Shown here piece after piece: positions 51,569 through 60,526 of a stretch of DNA of 64,000 bases. Position numbers and translations under genes: made by a program. Each line of letters starts with the position of its first letter. Positions within the stretch are counted from its first letter, which is position 1. The notes below the pieces were generated by a model that saw nothing but the letters and a program-made list of their open reading frames with translations, had not been told where the DNA came from and did no database searches. The stretch is from JAJPGZ01 sp038229295 (GTDB taxonomy: Bacteria; Verrucomicrobiota; Verrucomicrobiia; Chthoniobacterales; UBA10450), in NCBI GenBank assembly GCA_038229295.1, contig JBBROO010000011.1, positions 7,361 through 71,360 on the forward strand. The letters run 5' to 3'.

Positions 51569-52759
51569 ATGAAACTGCGCGCCTTCATCCTGATCTTAAT
51601 GACCTGCGCGATAGCGACCGCAAGTTATGCCCGCGGCGCGGACGACGAATCGTTGGGCACGAAAGTTAAAAAATTCTTCGCTGGGCCGACACCGGTGCCG
51701 CACAAAAAGCGCAAAAAGAAAACCTCGCCCACACCCACGCCTTCTCCGAAAGCCTCGGTGATGCCAACTGTCACGGTCACACCGACTCCAGCCGTTTCTC
51801 CGTCGGCCACAGCATCATCATCTCCAAGCGCAACAGCTTCTGTCGCTGCGTCACCACCGCCACCGACTGCGACCTCATCACCAACTCAAACTCCTTTGGC
51901 GACCGCTGTCCCGAGCTCGTTTCCAGCACAATCTCCACGGTCGCGACCACACGCTCCACTGATCGAAGTCATCCGGCCGATTAGTCCCTCGCCCCGCCAT
52001 CGCTCCATCCAAAGTCCTCCGCCGGGCGTGACGATTCCGCCCCCGAGTGAATCGCGGCCGTCGCCACTGGCAGGGGTGCCGGTGCCCGGAGCGCAACCGA
52101 ATCCTCCGGTGCCCACCGTTTCTCCCGCGGCATCCGCAATTCCGAGCGCTTCACCAGCCGCGGCCTCGCCCGCGCAACGCAAACCCGCTGCGCCGGGCAC
52201 GATTTCGGCCAACGAAATTGCCGGCTACGAAACTTATTCGCCCGACGTTCGCAAACTTCTCGATCTTGCCCTCGGCCTAACGACACAGAAACTGGGCTAC
52301 AAATACGGCTCGGCCGATCCGGCCAAAGGCGGCATGGATTGCTCCGGATTCATTTATTACGTGCTCAGCAAAATCGGCGTGAACGATCCGCCGCGCGACG
52401 CGCGCGAGCAATACACCTGGGTCCGCAAAACCGGCGCATTCCAGGCGGTGCTGGCACATCGCGATGACAGCTTCGAACTCGATGGGTTGATGCCGGGCGA
52501 CCTTCTCTTTTGGTCCGGCACGTATTTTGTCGATCCTGACCCCGCCATCACGCACACCATGATTTATCTGGGCCGCGAAAAAGGGACGAACCGACGCCTC
52601 ATGATCGGCGCGAGCGATGGCCGAATTTACAAAGGCCAGTCACGTCTCGGCGTCAGCGTTTTCGAATTCAAAATTTCTCCGCCGAAAGGGAAAGCGGACG
52701 ATCGACCAAGTCCCGTCTTCGTCGGTTACGGGAAAATCCCGACGCTGCCGCGCGAGTAG
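51569..52759 (+). CDS. Secreted NlpC/P60 (C40) hydrolase with long Pro/Ser/Thr/Ala spacer
   Basis: 396 residues from the ATG at 51569. Signal MKLRAFILILMTCAIATASYA, then a Lys-rich patch (PHKKRKKKTSP). About 170 residues of Pro/Ser/Thr/Ala follow (TPTPSPKASVMPTVTV, SATASVAASPPPPTATSS). The C-terminal catalytic domain has KLGYKYGSADPAKGGMDCSGFIYYVL (Cys) and PAITHTMIYLGREKG (His). It cleaves peptide bonds in peptidoglycan stems, usually D-Glu-diaminopimelate. The spacer probably crosses or binds the wall. Confidence 0.9.
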   Translation: MKLRAFILILMTCAIATASYARGADDESLGTKVKKFFAGPTPVPHKKRKKKTSPTPTPSPKASVMPTVTVTPTPAVSPSATASSSPSATASVAASPPPPTATSSPTQTPLATAVPSSFPAQSPRSRPHAPLIEVIRPISPSPRHRSIQSPPPGVTIPPPSESRPSPLAGVPVPGAQPNPPVPTVSPAASAIPSASPAAASPAQRKPAAPGTISANEIAGYETYSPDVRKLLDLALGLTTQKLGYKYGSADPAKGGMDCSGFIYYVLSKIGVNDPPRDAREQYTWVRKTGAFQAVLAHRDDSFELDGLMPGDLLFWSGTYFVDPDPAITHTMIYLGREKGTNRRLMIGASDGRIYKGQSRLGVSVFEFKISPPKGKADDRPSPVFVGYGKIPTLPRE

Positions 52760-52767
52760 ATGTCGAT

Positions 52768-52956
52768 CTAACGCGAATCGTCCGGAGACGAGCGCTCTTC
52801 CTCCGGGTCGGGGAGCGCTGTCGCGGCGTTGGGCTGAATTGGTTTCGGAGCCGATCGCAGATCGCGGAAACGCATGGCGATCGTTCCGAGCAACAAAGCC
52901 ATCATCAGCGCGATGATGGCGCGCTGTTCCGGTTTCGTTAGGGCAAAAAGCGCCAT
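52768..52956 (-). CDS. Small single-pass membrane protein
   Basis: 62 residues from the ATG at 52954-52956, coupled to queC through TAATG. MALFALTKPEQRAIIALMMALLLGTIAMRF has one helix (about 12-28), followed by a polar, acidic tail (PDPEEERSSPDDSR). The segment ALTKPEQRAIIALMMALLLG resembles the short leading helix of ComEA-like helix-hairpin-helix proteins, but no HhH domain follows. Function unknown. Confidence 0.55.
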   Translation of the reverse strand: MALFALTKPEQRAIIALMMALLLGTIAMRFRDLRSAPKPIQPNAATALPDPEEERSSPDDSR

Positions 52957-53639
52957 TAGTTCGCGTAGGCGAGTGGATCCGTTAGGCCGGCTTCGCGAAA
53001 ACCTTTGCGACGAAGCTGGCAGGAATCGCACTCGCCGCAGGCGCGACCGTCGGGCGCGGGATCGTAGCAACTGTGTGTGAGCGCTAGATCGACATCTAAC
53101 TCTTGCGCTTTGGTTATAATTTGCGCTTTCGTCATTTCGATCAAAGGCGTGTGAACTTTGAAGCGCGATCCTTCATCGCCTTTTTTGGTTCCGAGGTTGG
53201 CCAGGTTTTCAAATGCGCGGATGAAGTCCGGTCGACAATCGGGATAGCCGCTGTAATCGAGCGCGTTTACGCCGATAAAAATGTCGGACGCGCCGAGCAC
53301 CTCCGCCCACGCGAGCGCGTGCGCGAGGAAGATAGTGTTACGCGCGGGAACATATGTGACCGGGATGCCGTGGCTCATCTCCGATTCCGAGCGCGACTTC
53401 GGTACATCGACATCGTTCGTTAGGGCTGATCCGCCGAAAACGTTATTGTCGATCTTGGCGATGCGATGCTCCTTTGCGCCGAGTGTTTGCGCAACCCGGC
53501 GCGCGGCTTCGATCTCGATCTTGTGGCGTTGGCCGTAATCAAACGAAAGCGCGTGCGCTTCGAATCCATCCGCGATCGCAATCGCCAGCGTCGTCGTCGA
53601 ATCGAGTCCGCCGCTGAGCAGGACAACGGCGCGCTTCAC
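52956..53639 (-). CDS. queC: 7-cyano-7-deazaguanine synthase QueC
   Basis: 227 residues from the GTG at 53637-53639, inside the queF stop (GTGA). It has the PP-loop SGGLDSTTTLAIA at the start, FDYGQRHKIEIEAARRV and VPARNTIFLAHALAWAEVLG. A zinc-binding set closes the protein (SCYDP...GRACGECDSCQLRRKGF, four Cys). It converts carboxydeazaguanine to preQ0 with ATP and ammonia in queuosine synthesis. An upstream in-frame ATG would add 29 residues inside queF, so the GTG is preferred. Confidence 0.95.
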   Translation of the reverse strand: MKRAVVLLSGGLDSTTTLAIAIADGFEAHALSFDYGQRHKIEIEAARRVAQTLGAKEHRIAKIDNNVFGGSALTNDVDVPKSRSESEMSHGIPVTYVPARNTIFLAHALAWAEVLGASDIFIGVNALDYSGYPDCRPDFIRAFENLANLGTKKGDEGSRFKVHTPLIEMTKAQIITKAQELDVDLALTHSCYDPAPDGRACGECDSCQLRRKGFREAGLTDPLAYAN

Positions 53640-54067
53640 TTGCCCGGATGTTCGACGCGCACAGTCAACGCGATTCCGCCGCGAGCGGAGAATTGCGCCG
53701 TCACAATCGCTTCGCGCGGCGCGCACGCCCTAACGAAATCGTCCAGGATGCGATTGGTGACCGCTTCGTTGAAGGCGCGCTCGTTTCGATACGAGGCGAG
53801 ATAAAACTTGAGCGATTTGCTCTCGATGCAGAGGCGATTCGGCACGTAGTCGATGTCGATCCTGGCGAAATCGGCCTGGCCGGTGACCGGACAAAGCGAA
53901 GTGAAATCGTCCGTTTCGAAATGAATCCAGTAATGGCGGCGAGATGGACTCGGAAATGTTTCGAGTTTCGCTTCCGTGGGCGATGCGGGAAGTTTGGCGT
54001 CACTTCGTCCGAGCAATGTCAGTCGCTTTGTTTTCGCTTTGGCCACGCGCTCAATTAACCCCGGCAA
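53636..54067 (-). CDS. queF: NADPH-dependent 7-cyano-7-deazaguanine reductase QueF
   Basis: 143 residues of the short (YkvM) type, a tunnel-fold enzyme reducing preQ0 to preQ1. FTSLCPVTGQADFARIDIDY has the nucleophilic Cys and the family Asp, and ESKSLKFYLASYRNERAFNEAV is the QueF signature (ExKSLK). The reading frame begins at a TTG (54065-54067); no ATG lies before the conserved part. Translationally coupled to queC, so the last two steps before tRNA insertion are made together. QueD/QueE are not in the window. Confidence 0.93.
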   Translation of the reverse strand: MPGLIERVAKAKTKRLTLLGRSDAKLPASPTEAKLETFPSPSRRHYWIHFETDDFTSLCPVTGQADFARIDIDYVPNRLCIESKSLKFYLASYRNERAFNEAVTNRILDDFVRACAPREAIVTAQFSARGGIALTVRVEHPGK

Positions 54068-54082
54068 ATGCGATTGTCGATC

Positions 54083-54943
54083 TTAGTCGGGATGGCGCAG
54101 CATCGGGTCCTTCAACGCGCGCTCGCGGTCGCCGTTCTTCAGATAATTTCGGTAATCCACTTTGATGCTGTTCTTCATTTTCAAACGCGAGCCGTCGGCC
54201 ATTTGCCATTCGCGCAGGAGAAACGGAAAGTCGCGATCGAGCACGAAATGATCTCGGCCATTGCTGGCAAGATCGACATCGATATTTCGCTCGCCGATTT
54301 TCCACGAAAGTTTTGCGGGCTGGAATCGACCTAACTCTTTTTCCGCGGATGCGAGCGTGGGCGCGAGCTGGATTTCCGATTCGCCCGTCGTCTTCGAAAA
54401 ATCGAGCATCCGGACGCGCAAGGGAAGTTCGTCGCGAAAAACGACGATGCCTTTCGGCGACGCGATCTCTGGTTGATCGAGATTGCCACCATTGCTCTGG
54501 CTGGAATACTTCCACGCGATCGATTCTCCTTCGCGCTTTTCGGTGAGGTGCTTGTCGATGTTGCCGAAGCCATCGGTCCCGACAAAGGAGAGATGCGCGA
54601 GCGACATGAAATCCATTCGCCAGAACGCGGCGAGTGATCTTTGCTCGGTCACTAATCCGCGGGGCAGCGTGGCAAACTGCTGCATCTGGATCGCCGGCAG
54701 CGCGCCGGGTCGTTTCGGATCGTCCACTGGCACGAACGAGTTGGCATCGACGAAACGCGGCGTGAAAATCATGAGCAATTCGCACTGATGCATCTGCCCG
54801 TCGCGCATGAACTCGGCGTTGTAGAAGTCGAACTCGGATTTGCTATCGCCCCAGTAGCTGGCGTTCTGCAGAAACAGTGGCGTGAATTGCGCCGAGGCGG
54901 TGGCGACAGAGAAAAATATTAAGATTGCGCGCGGCGCAGTCAC
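54083..54943 (-). CDS. Secreted protein of unknown function
   Basis: 286 residues from a GTG with signal VTAPRAILIFFSVATASA. The mature protein looks beta-rich: SEFDFYNAEFMRDGQMHQCELLMIFTPRFVDANSF, HLSFVGTDGFGNIDKHL, ESIAWKYSSQSNGGN, SRLKMKNSIKVDYRNYLKNGDRERALK. I do not recognise the family. It ends 15 bp before queF. Its 5' end overlaps the divergent next gene by up to 19 bp if that gene uses its first start. Confidence 0.65.
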   Translation of the reverse strand: MTAPRAILIFFSVATASAQFTPLFLQNASYWGDSKSEFDFYNAEFMRDGQMHQCELLMIFTPRFVDANSFVPVDDPKRPGALPAIQMQQFATLPRGLVTEQRSLAAFWRMDFMSLAHLSFVGTDGFGNIDKHLTEKREGESIAWKYSSQSNGGNLDQPEIASPKGIVVFRDELPLRVRMLDFSKTTGESEIQLAPTLASAEKELGRFQPAKLSWKIGERNIDVDLASNGRDHFVLDRDFPFLLREWQMADGSRLKMKNSIKVDYRNYLKNGDRERALKDPMLRHPD

Positions 54944-55329
54944 GAGTTGAACAGTTGGAGATCAAACCGCAAACTGCAAACATCAAAAATCCCGCCTCCA
55001 TCATTGACGTCGTGGCGCACGATCCGAAAACGGATGAAGTCGTTCTGGTGATGAACGAGCAGGGCGAATGGAATGGATCTGATGAGCGATTGCTGGAATT
55101 GCAGGAGCGCTTCAATGCTTACGCTTCTTTTTTGCTCGACGGCGAAATGGCGGAGACGCATGCCGAGCTAATGGGCAAGCGGGCGCGCATCGAGTTGCGT
55201 TGCGCGCAAATGCCGGACGCGCGTGCGCTGGAAATGTTAGGGATGATTCACGATCAGCTCGCGTTTCAGAACATTCGGATGGAAGTGGTAGTGGCCGAGC
55301 GCGGCCAATGCGATTGCGGCGGACATTGA
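54925..55329 (+). CDS. Conserved small protein, DUF6572-like
   Basis: Up to 134 residues; the first possible start is TTG at 54925, and a second TTG at 54955 would avoid overlap with the divergent gene. The core is IIDVVAHDPKTDEVVLVMNEQGEWNGSDERLLELQERFNAYASFLLDGEMAETHAEL, then IELRCAQMPDARALEMLGMIHDQLAFQNIRMEVVV. It fits my recollection of DUF6572, a family with no known function. It ends Cys-rich (GQCDCGGH), which may bind metal. Confidence 0.6.
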   Translation: MRAAQSRVEQLEIKPQTANIKNPASIIDVVAHDPKTDEVVLVMNEQGEWNGSDERLLELQERFNAYASFLLDGEMAETHAELMGKRARIELRCAQMPDARALEMLGMIHDQLAFQNIRMEVVVAERGQCDCGGH

Positions 55330-55344
55330 CCGCAAGATCGACAA

Positions 55345-55875
55345 TCAATATTTGAGGAACGAGACGACCGGAGTCGGGTCGAGCTTTTTGCGACCGTGCA
55401 GAAATTCGAGCTCGATCAAAAAGATGGCTTCGACCAGGTCACCGCCGACTTTTTTGATCAAGGTGATCGCGGACGCGGACGTGCCTCCGGTGGCGAGCAA
55501 GTCGTCGATCAAAACAATTTTTTCGCCGCGTTCAATCGCGTCGATGTGCAATTCCATTTCGGCCTCGCCATATTCGAGGGAATATTTTGCGCTTTCAGTT
55601 TTGTAAGGGAGGCGGCCTTTTTTCCGAAGCGGAACGAAGCCGATATTGAGGGCGTAGGCGACAGCGGAGCCGAAAAGAAATCCGCGCGCATCGATTCCAA
55701 CGATCTTGTCGATCTTTTTGTCGCGGCATTGCTCGAGAAACAAATCGATCGACGCGCGAAATAAATCGCCATCTTTGAGAATGGGTGTGATGTCTTTGAA
55801 AACGATTCCTTTTTTCGGAAAATCGACGACGTCGCGGACGGCGGCGCGTAACTTGTCGATCTTAGCGGAAGACAT
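55345..55875 (-). CDS. apt: Adenine phosphoribosyltransferase
   Basis: 176 residues, normal length. KLRAAVRDVVDFPKKGIVFKDITPIL is the Apt start. IVGIDARGFLFGSAVAYAL and RKKGRLPYKTESAKYSLEYGEAEMELH follow, with the PRPP motif VLIDDLLATGGTSASA. It salvages adenine to AMP with PRPP. Three 9-mer copies lie in or at the gene, the first 2 bp before its stop. Confidence 0.96.
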   Translation of the reverse strand: MSSAKIDKLRAAVRDVVDFPKKGIVFKDITPILKDGDLFRASIDLFLEQCRDKKIDKIVGIDARGFLFGSAVAYALNIGFVPLRKKGRLPYKTESAKYSLEYGEAEMELHIDAIERGEKIVLIDDLLATGGTSASAITLIKKVGGDLVEAIFLIELEFLHGRKKLDPTPVVSFLKY

Positions 55876-55933
55876 CGGCGCGATGCTAATGGCTCAGGGC
55901 AAAAGGTCAACGACGGCGTGGGCGATTTGCGCG

Positions 55934-57874
55934 TCAGAAACCGGCGGCCAATTGACTCTGGTAAACCCAGATGTGAGCGGGTTGGATTTCTTTGACCAAA
56001 GAAAAGCCGTGCGCTTCGGCCTGGGGCCAAATTTCGGGAAAAAGAAAAAATCGGCAACCGAGGTCAGCAAGGAGAGGCGACTCAGGCGGCAGATAGATGG
56101 TGTAGCAATCGTATTGGACGAAGTGGACGCCGGCGCCGTGAGTTTCATCCGGGATTTCGCAATTAACGTAGGCGTAACGATTGTAAATGGGATTGCCCCC
56201 GCCATCGGGGTCGAGCTTGTGCAGGAAATTAAAATCGGGAACGACTTTGTTGCCGTTGTAAATGGGCGCGCCGGTGGCGATGACCAGGTTGGCGAGAACG
56301 AAGTCGTGATAAACGAGCCATTTTGCTTTGGGATCGGTCGCGCGGATTTTGTCGACTTCACGGAAGCCGCCGGACTCGAGCAGCGGGGCGAGACCGCGCA
56401 TGACGGGATTGGTTCCGAAATTACTGAGAACGACAAGAGTCGCCAGGATACCGGCGAAGAGGCGGCGTTTCGTTTCCCAAAAAAAGAAAATGATGACGCC
56501 GTTGGCGACCAGGGCGGTGATGATCTGCCGATGGTCGGGAAAAAATCCGGGTTTGTTTAGGCGAGCGGTCCAGAACAACAGGCCGACGGCGAACCAGAAA
56601 GTTAGTCCCAGTGTGAGGGCGAGCCAGCGTTGGAAGATTTGTTCGCGGTAGCGATCGAGAAAGAGACAGCTCAGGAAAATATTGGCGACGCCGAGGGCGA
56701 GCAGGGTGCGGCGCTCGGTGGCGAAGTTTAAAAAAGTGCCGCGCAGCAGCCAGGCTGGAAGCGGAACGAGGCAATAGATCGACAAGAAGACCACGACAAT
56801 GCCGAGGGCGAAGATGAGTGGAGGAATGGCGGAGATCTGGCGCCAGCGCGCGACAACGACGGCCAGCAATACGGCCGGCCAGAGTGGATAAAAGTTACTG
56901 GCCTCGCAAATGTTCGGAAAAGCGTGCGGAAATATTTTATCGGTTTGGAAAAAACCGGTTAGGCCGGAAAAGAAGCGGAAGAGCGAGAGGTCACCACCAG
57001 AACTGCGGCGAGAACCGGGGTAATCGGTGTGGGCGACAAGATCCAGCGTGGGACGAACGTCGATCCAAAATAGAATGAGCAAGAGCGCGATGAGGGCCAG
57101 ACCGAGAACCGCCAGCGAAATTCCGCGCGCGGTCCAGCACGGTTCGTCCGCGACGCGCGCCTCGAAACAACTTCCGACGACGAGCGCGATCATCACCAAC
57201 ACGAGCGGAATCTGAAAGGGCGGATAAAGACAAAGGACGAAGTTGAGGCCGGAGTAAACAAAAACAGCGACCGTGGCGGCGCTGCGCCACGGATTAGTCT
57301 CCTTAAAAAATCGGATGGCGCAGCCCGTGCAAAGCATCCAGGTGGCCAGCATTTCCGGCAGCATGGCCGGCGAAGAGAACCACCATTGCACGAAGTCAGA
57401 AAAGAAAATCCAGAGCGTGCCGAAAACGATGATGCTTTTGCGCCGAATCCCGAGCTGGCGAAAGAACCAGACGCTGACCAGGAGCAGGCTGAAGATTTTG
57501 CAGCACCAGTAAAAAGAAAACGCGCGCTCGAAATCGAAGACGAAAAAGCCCCAGTACTGGGGACGGAAAAGCATGGTGTAATATTTTACCGGCACGCTCA
57601 TGATGAGCGGCGCGCGACCGCCGCCGAGGCTCAGATTTTCAATGGGGAACGGCGGGGTCTGGCGCGATTGGGAAAGCGCGGCGGGCGTCCAACCGAACCA
57701 TTCGTCAGCGCGCACGCCTTTCGGTGTTGAGAAAAGTAAACCGCGAGGTTTCCCCGGCTCGTTGAGGATGTCAGTCCAGAGGCCGATGGAGGAACCGTTA
57801 AGTTTCAAGAAAACGCACAGGCAGAAGGCGAGCAAAATGGCCAGCCTAACCCAGTGGCGAAATCGGATGATCAT
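55934..57874 (-). CDS. Large multipass membrane protein, glycosyltransferase-like
   Basis: 646 residues with about 12 membrane helices (LAILLAFCLCVFL, IFSLLLVSVWFF, VAVFVYSGLNFVLCLYPPFQIPLVLVMIAL split over two, AVLLAVVVARW, LTLGLTFWFAVGLLFW). The first outer loop contains GVRADEWFGWTPAALSQSRQTPPFPIENLSLGGGRAP. The build resembles GT-C or YfhO-like membrane proteins, but no catalytic motif is certain. A second, internally deleted paralogue lies right upstream in the same direction. Confidence 0.7.
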   Translation of the reverse strand: MIIRFRHWVRLAILLAFCLCVFLKLNGSSIGLWTDILNEPGKPRGLLFSTPKGVRADEWFGWTPAALSQSRQTPPFPIENLSLGGGRAPLIMSVPVKYYTMLFRPQYWGFFVFDFERAFSFYWCCKIFSLLLVSVWFFRQLGIRRKSIIVFGTLWIFFSDFVQWWFSSPAMLPEMLATWMLCTGCAIRFFKETNPWRSAATVAVFVYSGLNFVLCLYPPFQIPLVLVMIALVVGSCFEARVADEPCWTARGISLAVLGLALIALLLILFWIDVRPTLDLVAHTDYPGSRRSSGGDLSLFRFFSGLTGFFQTDKIFPHAFPNICEASNFYPLWPAVLLAVVVARWRQISAIPPLIFALGIVVVFLSIYCLVPLPAWLLRGTFLNFATERRTLLALGVANIFLSCLFLDRYREQIFQRWLALTLGLTFWFAVGLLFWTARLNKPGFFPDHRQIITALVANGVIIFFFWETKRRLFAGILATLVVLSNFGTNPVMRGLAPLLESGGFREVDKIRATDPKAKWLVYHDFVLANLVIATGAPIYNGNKVVPDFNFLHKLDPDGGGNPIYNRYAYVNCEIPDETHGAGVHFVQYDCYTIYLPPESPLLADLGCRFFLFPEIWPQAEAHGFSLVKEIQPAHIWVYQSQLAAGF

Positions 57875-57946
57875 CAGGAAACGATTTTAGGAAACGGAGA
57901 AAACCTGGCGAGAGTTAAACAGCAGGTGCGCTCGTGGTAAGTGAAA

Positions 57947-58533
57947 TTATTGCCGTTGGTAAATCCAAAATTTGTTATCGGCGACGATCTTGATAAGTGA
58001 AAATCCGTCCGCCCCGGCATTTTGCCAGTCGTTGGGGAAGACGACGTAACGGCATCCAATGTCGCGCAAGATCGACATAGTGGGCGACAACTCCATGGCG
58101 TAAAGATCGCCCTGCAACAGGAAGAATCCGATTTCATCTGGCGACTCGGGCGGCAGTTCGCAAAGGATGTGGGCGAAGCGATTGTAAACGGAGTTGCCCT
58201 GACCCATCGGATCGATGCGATGCAAAAATTGCAAATCGGGCACGATCTTGGTCGCGTTCGCGGAGCGCGACCCGCCCCGAGACTTGGATTCTCGATCGGA
58301 AACGGAGGAGTCTGGCGGGACTGCGAGAGTGCCGCCGGAGTCCAAAGCTCCCATTCATCACTGCGAATGGGTTGCGGTTTAAAAAGAAGCAGACCGGGAG
58401 TGTTGGTTTTGGTGGCGTGCAAACTCAAATCCCAAACACCGACCGACGAGCCATTGAGCTTGAACGCGACGCAAAGGCAAAAAAGCAGAAGCAACAAAAG
58501 CAGCCAGCGCCAGCGACGAATCTCTTCGAACAT
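57947..58533 (-). pseudogene. Internally deleted and frameshifted paralogue of the membrane protein at 55934-57874
   Basis: The first 91 codons (to about 58261) match the neighbour's N-terminus: FKLNGSSVGVWDLSL, IRSDEWELWTPAALSQSRQT, PPFPIENPSLGAGRAP. The next bases, in another frame (about 58264 down to 57947), match its C-terminus: KIVPDLQFLHRIDPMGQGN, SVYNRFAHILCELPPE, GFSLIKIVADNKFWIYQ. About 450 codons (neighbour residues about 90-540) are missing at the joint and the frame is lost, so no working protein is made. Divergence between the copies shows the duplication is old. Confidence 0.85.
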
Positions 58534-58648
58534 CGGGTGAGTCTTATAGCGCGAGCCGAGGATGAGACGAGAAGGAAAGATGTCGATCTAACGAGAGGCG
58601 GGCGCAGCGTTGCCAACGCGGGCGGGTGATTTTAAGGTGAACGCCGCG

Positions 58649-59434
58649 ATGGATCGCATTCTTCTCATTATCTCCAGCGGATGTTATCTGCTCGCGTTCG
58701 TGCGGACGCTGATCTTGCTCCGCGCGAAAAAATTCCACGGCGGTCGATTTAATTTTTTCGCCATCGCCGCCGGGTTTGTTTTGCAGACCGCCTTCCTATC
58801 GATTCGCGGCCATGCCGTCGGCCGCTGTCCGCTGACGAATCTTTTCGAAGTGTTTGTCTTTCTCGCCTGGTCGGTGGCCTTGATTTACCTGCTCGTCGGT
58901 CCGGCCTACCGGCTTTCTCTGATGGGCGCGTTCACGGCACCGCTCGTTTTTTTATTGCAAGCGTTCGCGTTGATCATGCCGATCGACATTCACCACTCGA
59001 CGAAATTACCGGCCAATTCGTGGCTCGAATTTCACGCCTCGATGTCGATGGTGGCGTACGGCGCGTTCGCGCTCGCGTGCATCGCGGGCGCCATGTATTT
59101 GTTCCAGGAGCGGCAGCTTAAAACCCACCAGCTCGGTTCCATTTTTTATCAATTGCCGCCACTGAGTGATTTATTCGCCGCGATCACGCGTTTGCTCTGG
59201 TGGGGCTTCGCGCTCTACACGGTCGGACTGGTGAGCGGGTTTTTCGTCGGCCAACCGCTGCCACGTCTGCAAATTATTTGCGCGATCGCGGTCTGGATTC
59301 TTTACGGCGCCATCCTGCAGGGACGACATCTGCGCTGGCTCGCGCCGAAACGCGTGGCCGCGCTTTGCATCGCCGGATTCGCCGCAGCATTGACGCTGCT
59401 CTGGGGCATCACCTTTAGCGCGCAGATTCACTAG
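58649..59434 (+). CDS. CcsA/HemX-like cytochrome c assembly membrane protein
   Basis: 261 residues from the ATG at 58649. Eight membrane helices; the CcsA-type core is visible: PLTNLFEVFVFLAWSVALIYLLV, WLEFHASMSMVAYGAFALACIAGAMYLFQERQLKTH and WWGFALYTVGLVSGFF. The tryptophan-rich WGxG/WD heme-handling motif of true CcsA is poor, and the gene is 4 bp before hemA, so it may be the HemX type that modulates glutamyl-tRNA reductase. First gene of the heme operon. Confidence 0.8.
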   Translation: MDRILLIISSGCYLLAFVRTLILLRAKKFHGGRFNFFAIAAGFVLQTAFLSIRGHAVGRCPLTNLFEVFVFLAWSVALIYLLVGPAYRLSLMGAFTAPLVFLLQAFALIMPIDIHHSTKLPANSWLEFHASMSMVAYGAFALACIAGAMYLFQERQLKTHQLGSIFYQLPPLSDLFAAITRLLWWGFALYTVGLVSGFFVGQPLPRLQIICAIAVWILYGAILQGRHLRWLAPKRVAALCIAGFAAALTLLWGITFSAQIH

Positions 59435-59438
59435 AGCC

Positions 59439-60509
59439 ATGAATCTGTTTTGCGTCGGGCTCAGTCATCACACCGCGAACGTCGAGACGCGCGAGCGCTT
59501 CTCGGGGAATCGCGAAACGGATTGTTTGATGCGCCATTGCGGATGCGCGGAAGCGCTTATCCTAACGACATGCAATCGCGTGGAAGTTTACGCCGCTACC
59601 GAAAGGCATGTCGGCACGGATGAGATTGCGCGTTGTCTCGCGCGCAAGATCGACAATGAAGTCTTCGCCGATGCCCCCGCGTTTTATCGACATGAAGACA
59701 ACGCCTGTGTGCAGCATCTTTTTCGCGTCGCGTCGGGTCTCGATTCGATGGTGGTAGGCGAGACCGAAGTTTTGGGCCAGGCCAAAAAAGCGTACGACGC
59801 GGCCCGGACATCTGGCGGCGCCGGTCCTTATTTGCATCGCTTGTTTCAACGCGCTTTTCGCGCGGCGAAACAAGTTCGCAGCCGCACCGACATCACGCGC
59901 GGTGCGGTCTCGGTCGGGTCGGTCGCGGTCGATCTGGCGGCGAAAATCTTCGGCGACCTAACCACATGCAAAGTCCTCATCCTCGGCGCTGGCGAAACGA
60001 GCGAACGCACGGCGCGCGCGCTCATTTCGCGCGGGGTGACCGATGTGCGGGTGAGCAATCGCTCGCTCGAGCGTGCGCGTGAGCTCGCCGGGCTCGTCGG
60101 CGGCTCGGCCATTCCATTCGAATATTGGCCGCAACAATGCGGCGAGGTCGACATCCTGATTACATCGACATCGGCGGAAGTGCCGTTACTGACCGCGGAA
60201 AATTTCGCGACAACTTTGCGACAACGCATCGATCGCCCGCTGTTCATTATCGACATTGCGGTTCCGCGAAATGTCGATCCAAACGTGAACGGACTGAGCG
60301 GCGTCTATCTTTACGATATCGATTCGCTCCAGTCGGTCGCGGAACAAGCGCTCGCTTTGCGACGCGAGCAAGTAGCCGCAGCCGAAGAAATCATCGCCAC
60401 GCATGTCGAAAGTTTTCAACAAACCATCGCCCGCGGATTAACGTGGCGAATGCAAAACGCCTCGCATCCTCCGCTGGGCGAAAGTCCGTTGCCCGTGTCC
60501 GAATCGTAA
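59439..60509 (+). CDS. hemA: Glutamyl-tRNA reductase
   Basis: 356 residues, somewhat shorter at the C-terminus than the E. coli enzyme. LFCVGLSHHTANVETRERF starts the catalytic domain, and the thiol Cys is in LILTTCNRVEVYA. SGLDSMVVGETEVLGQAKKAY is the GluTR signature. The NADPH domain has VLILGAGETSERTARAL. It reduces Glu-tRNA to glutamate semialdehyde, the committed step of C5 tetrapyrrole synthesis. The dimerisation domain is cut short after EEIIATHVESFQQTIARG. Confidence 0.95.
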   Translation: MNLFCVGLSHHTANVETRERFSGNRETDCLMRHCGCAEALILTTCNRVEVYAATERHVGTDEIARCLARKIDNEVFADAPAFYRHEDNACVQHLFRVASGLDSMVVGETEVLGQAKKAYDAARTSGGAGPYLHRLFQRAFRAAKQVRSRTDITRGAVSVGSVAVDLAAKIFGDLTTCKVLILGAGETSERTARALISRGVTDVRVSNRSLERARELAGLVGGSAIPFEYWPQQCGEVDILITSTSAEVPLLTAENFATTLRQRIDRPLFIIDIAVPRNVDPNVNGLSGVYLYDIDSLQSVAEQALALRREQVAAAEEIIATHVESFQQTIARGLTWRMQNASHPPLGESPLPVSES

Positions 60510-60526
60510 GGCGCGATTCTTCATCG

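Noticed and set aside
52768..52956. A ComEA-type competence protein linked to the uptake-motif idea
   Set aside because: Only the leading membrane helix is present and there is no helix-hairpin-helix DNA-binding domain, so it is not evidence for competence.
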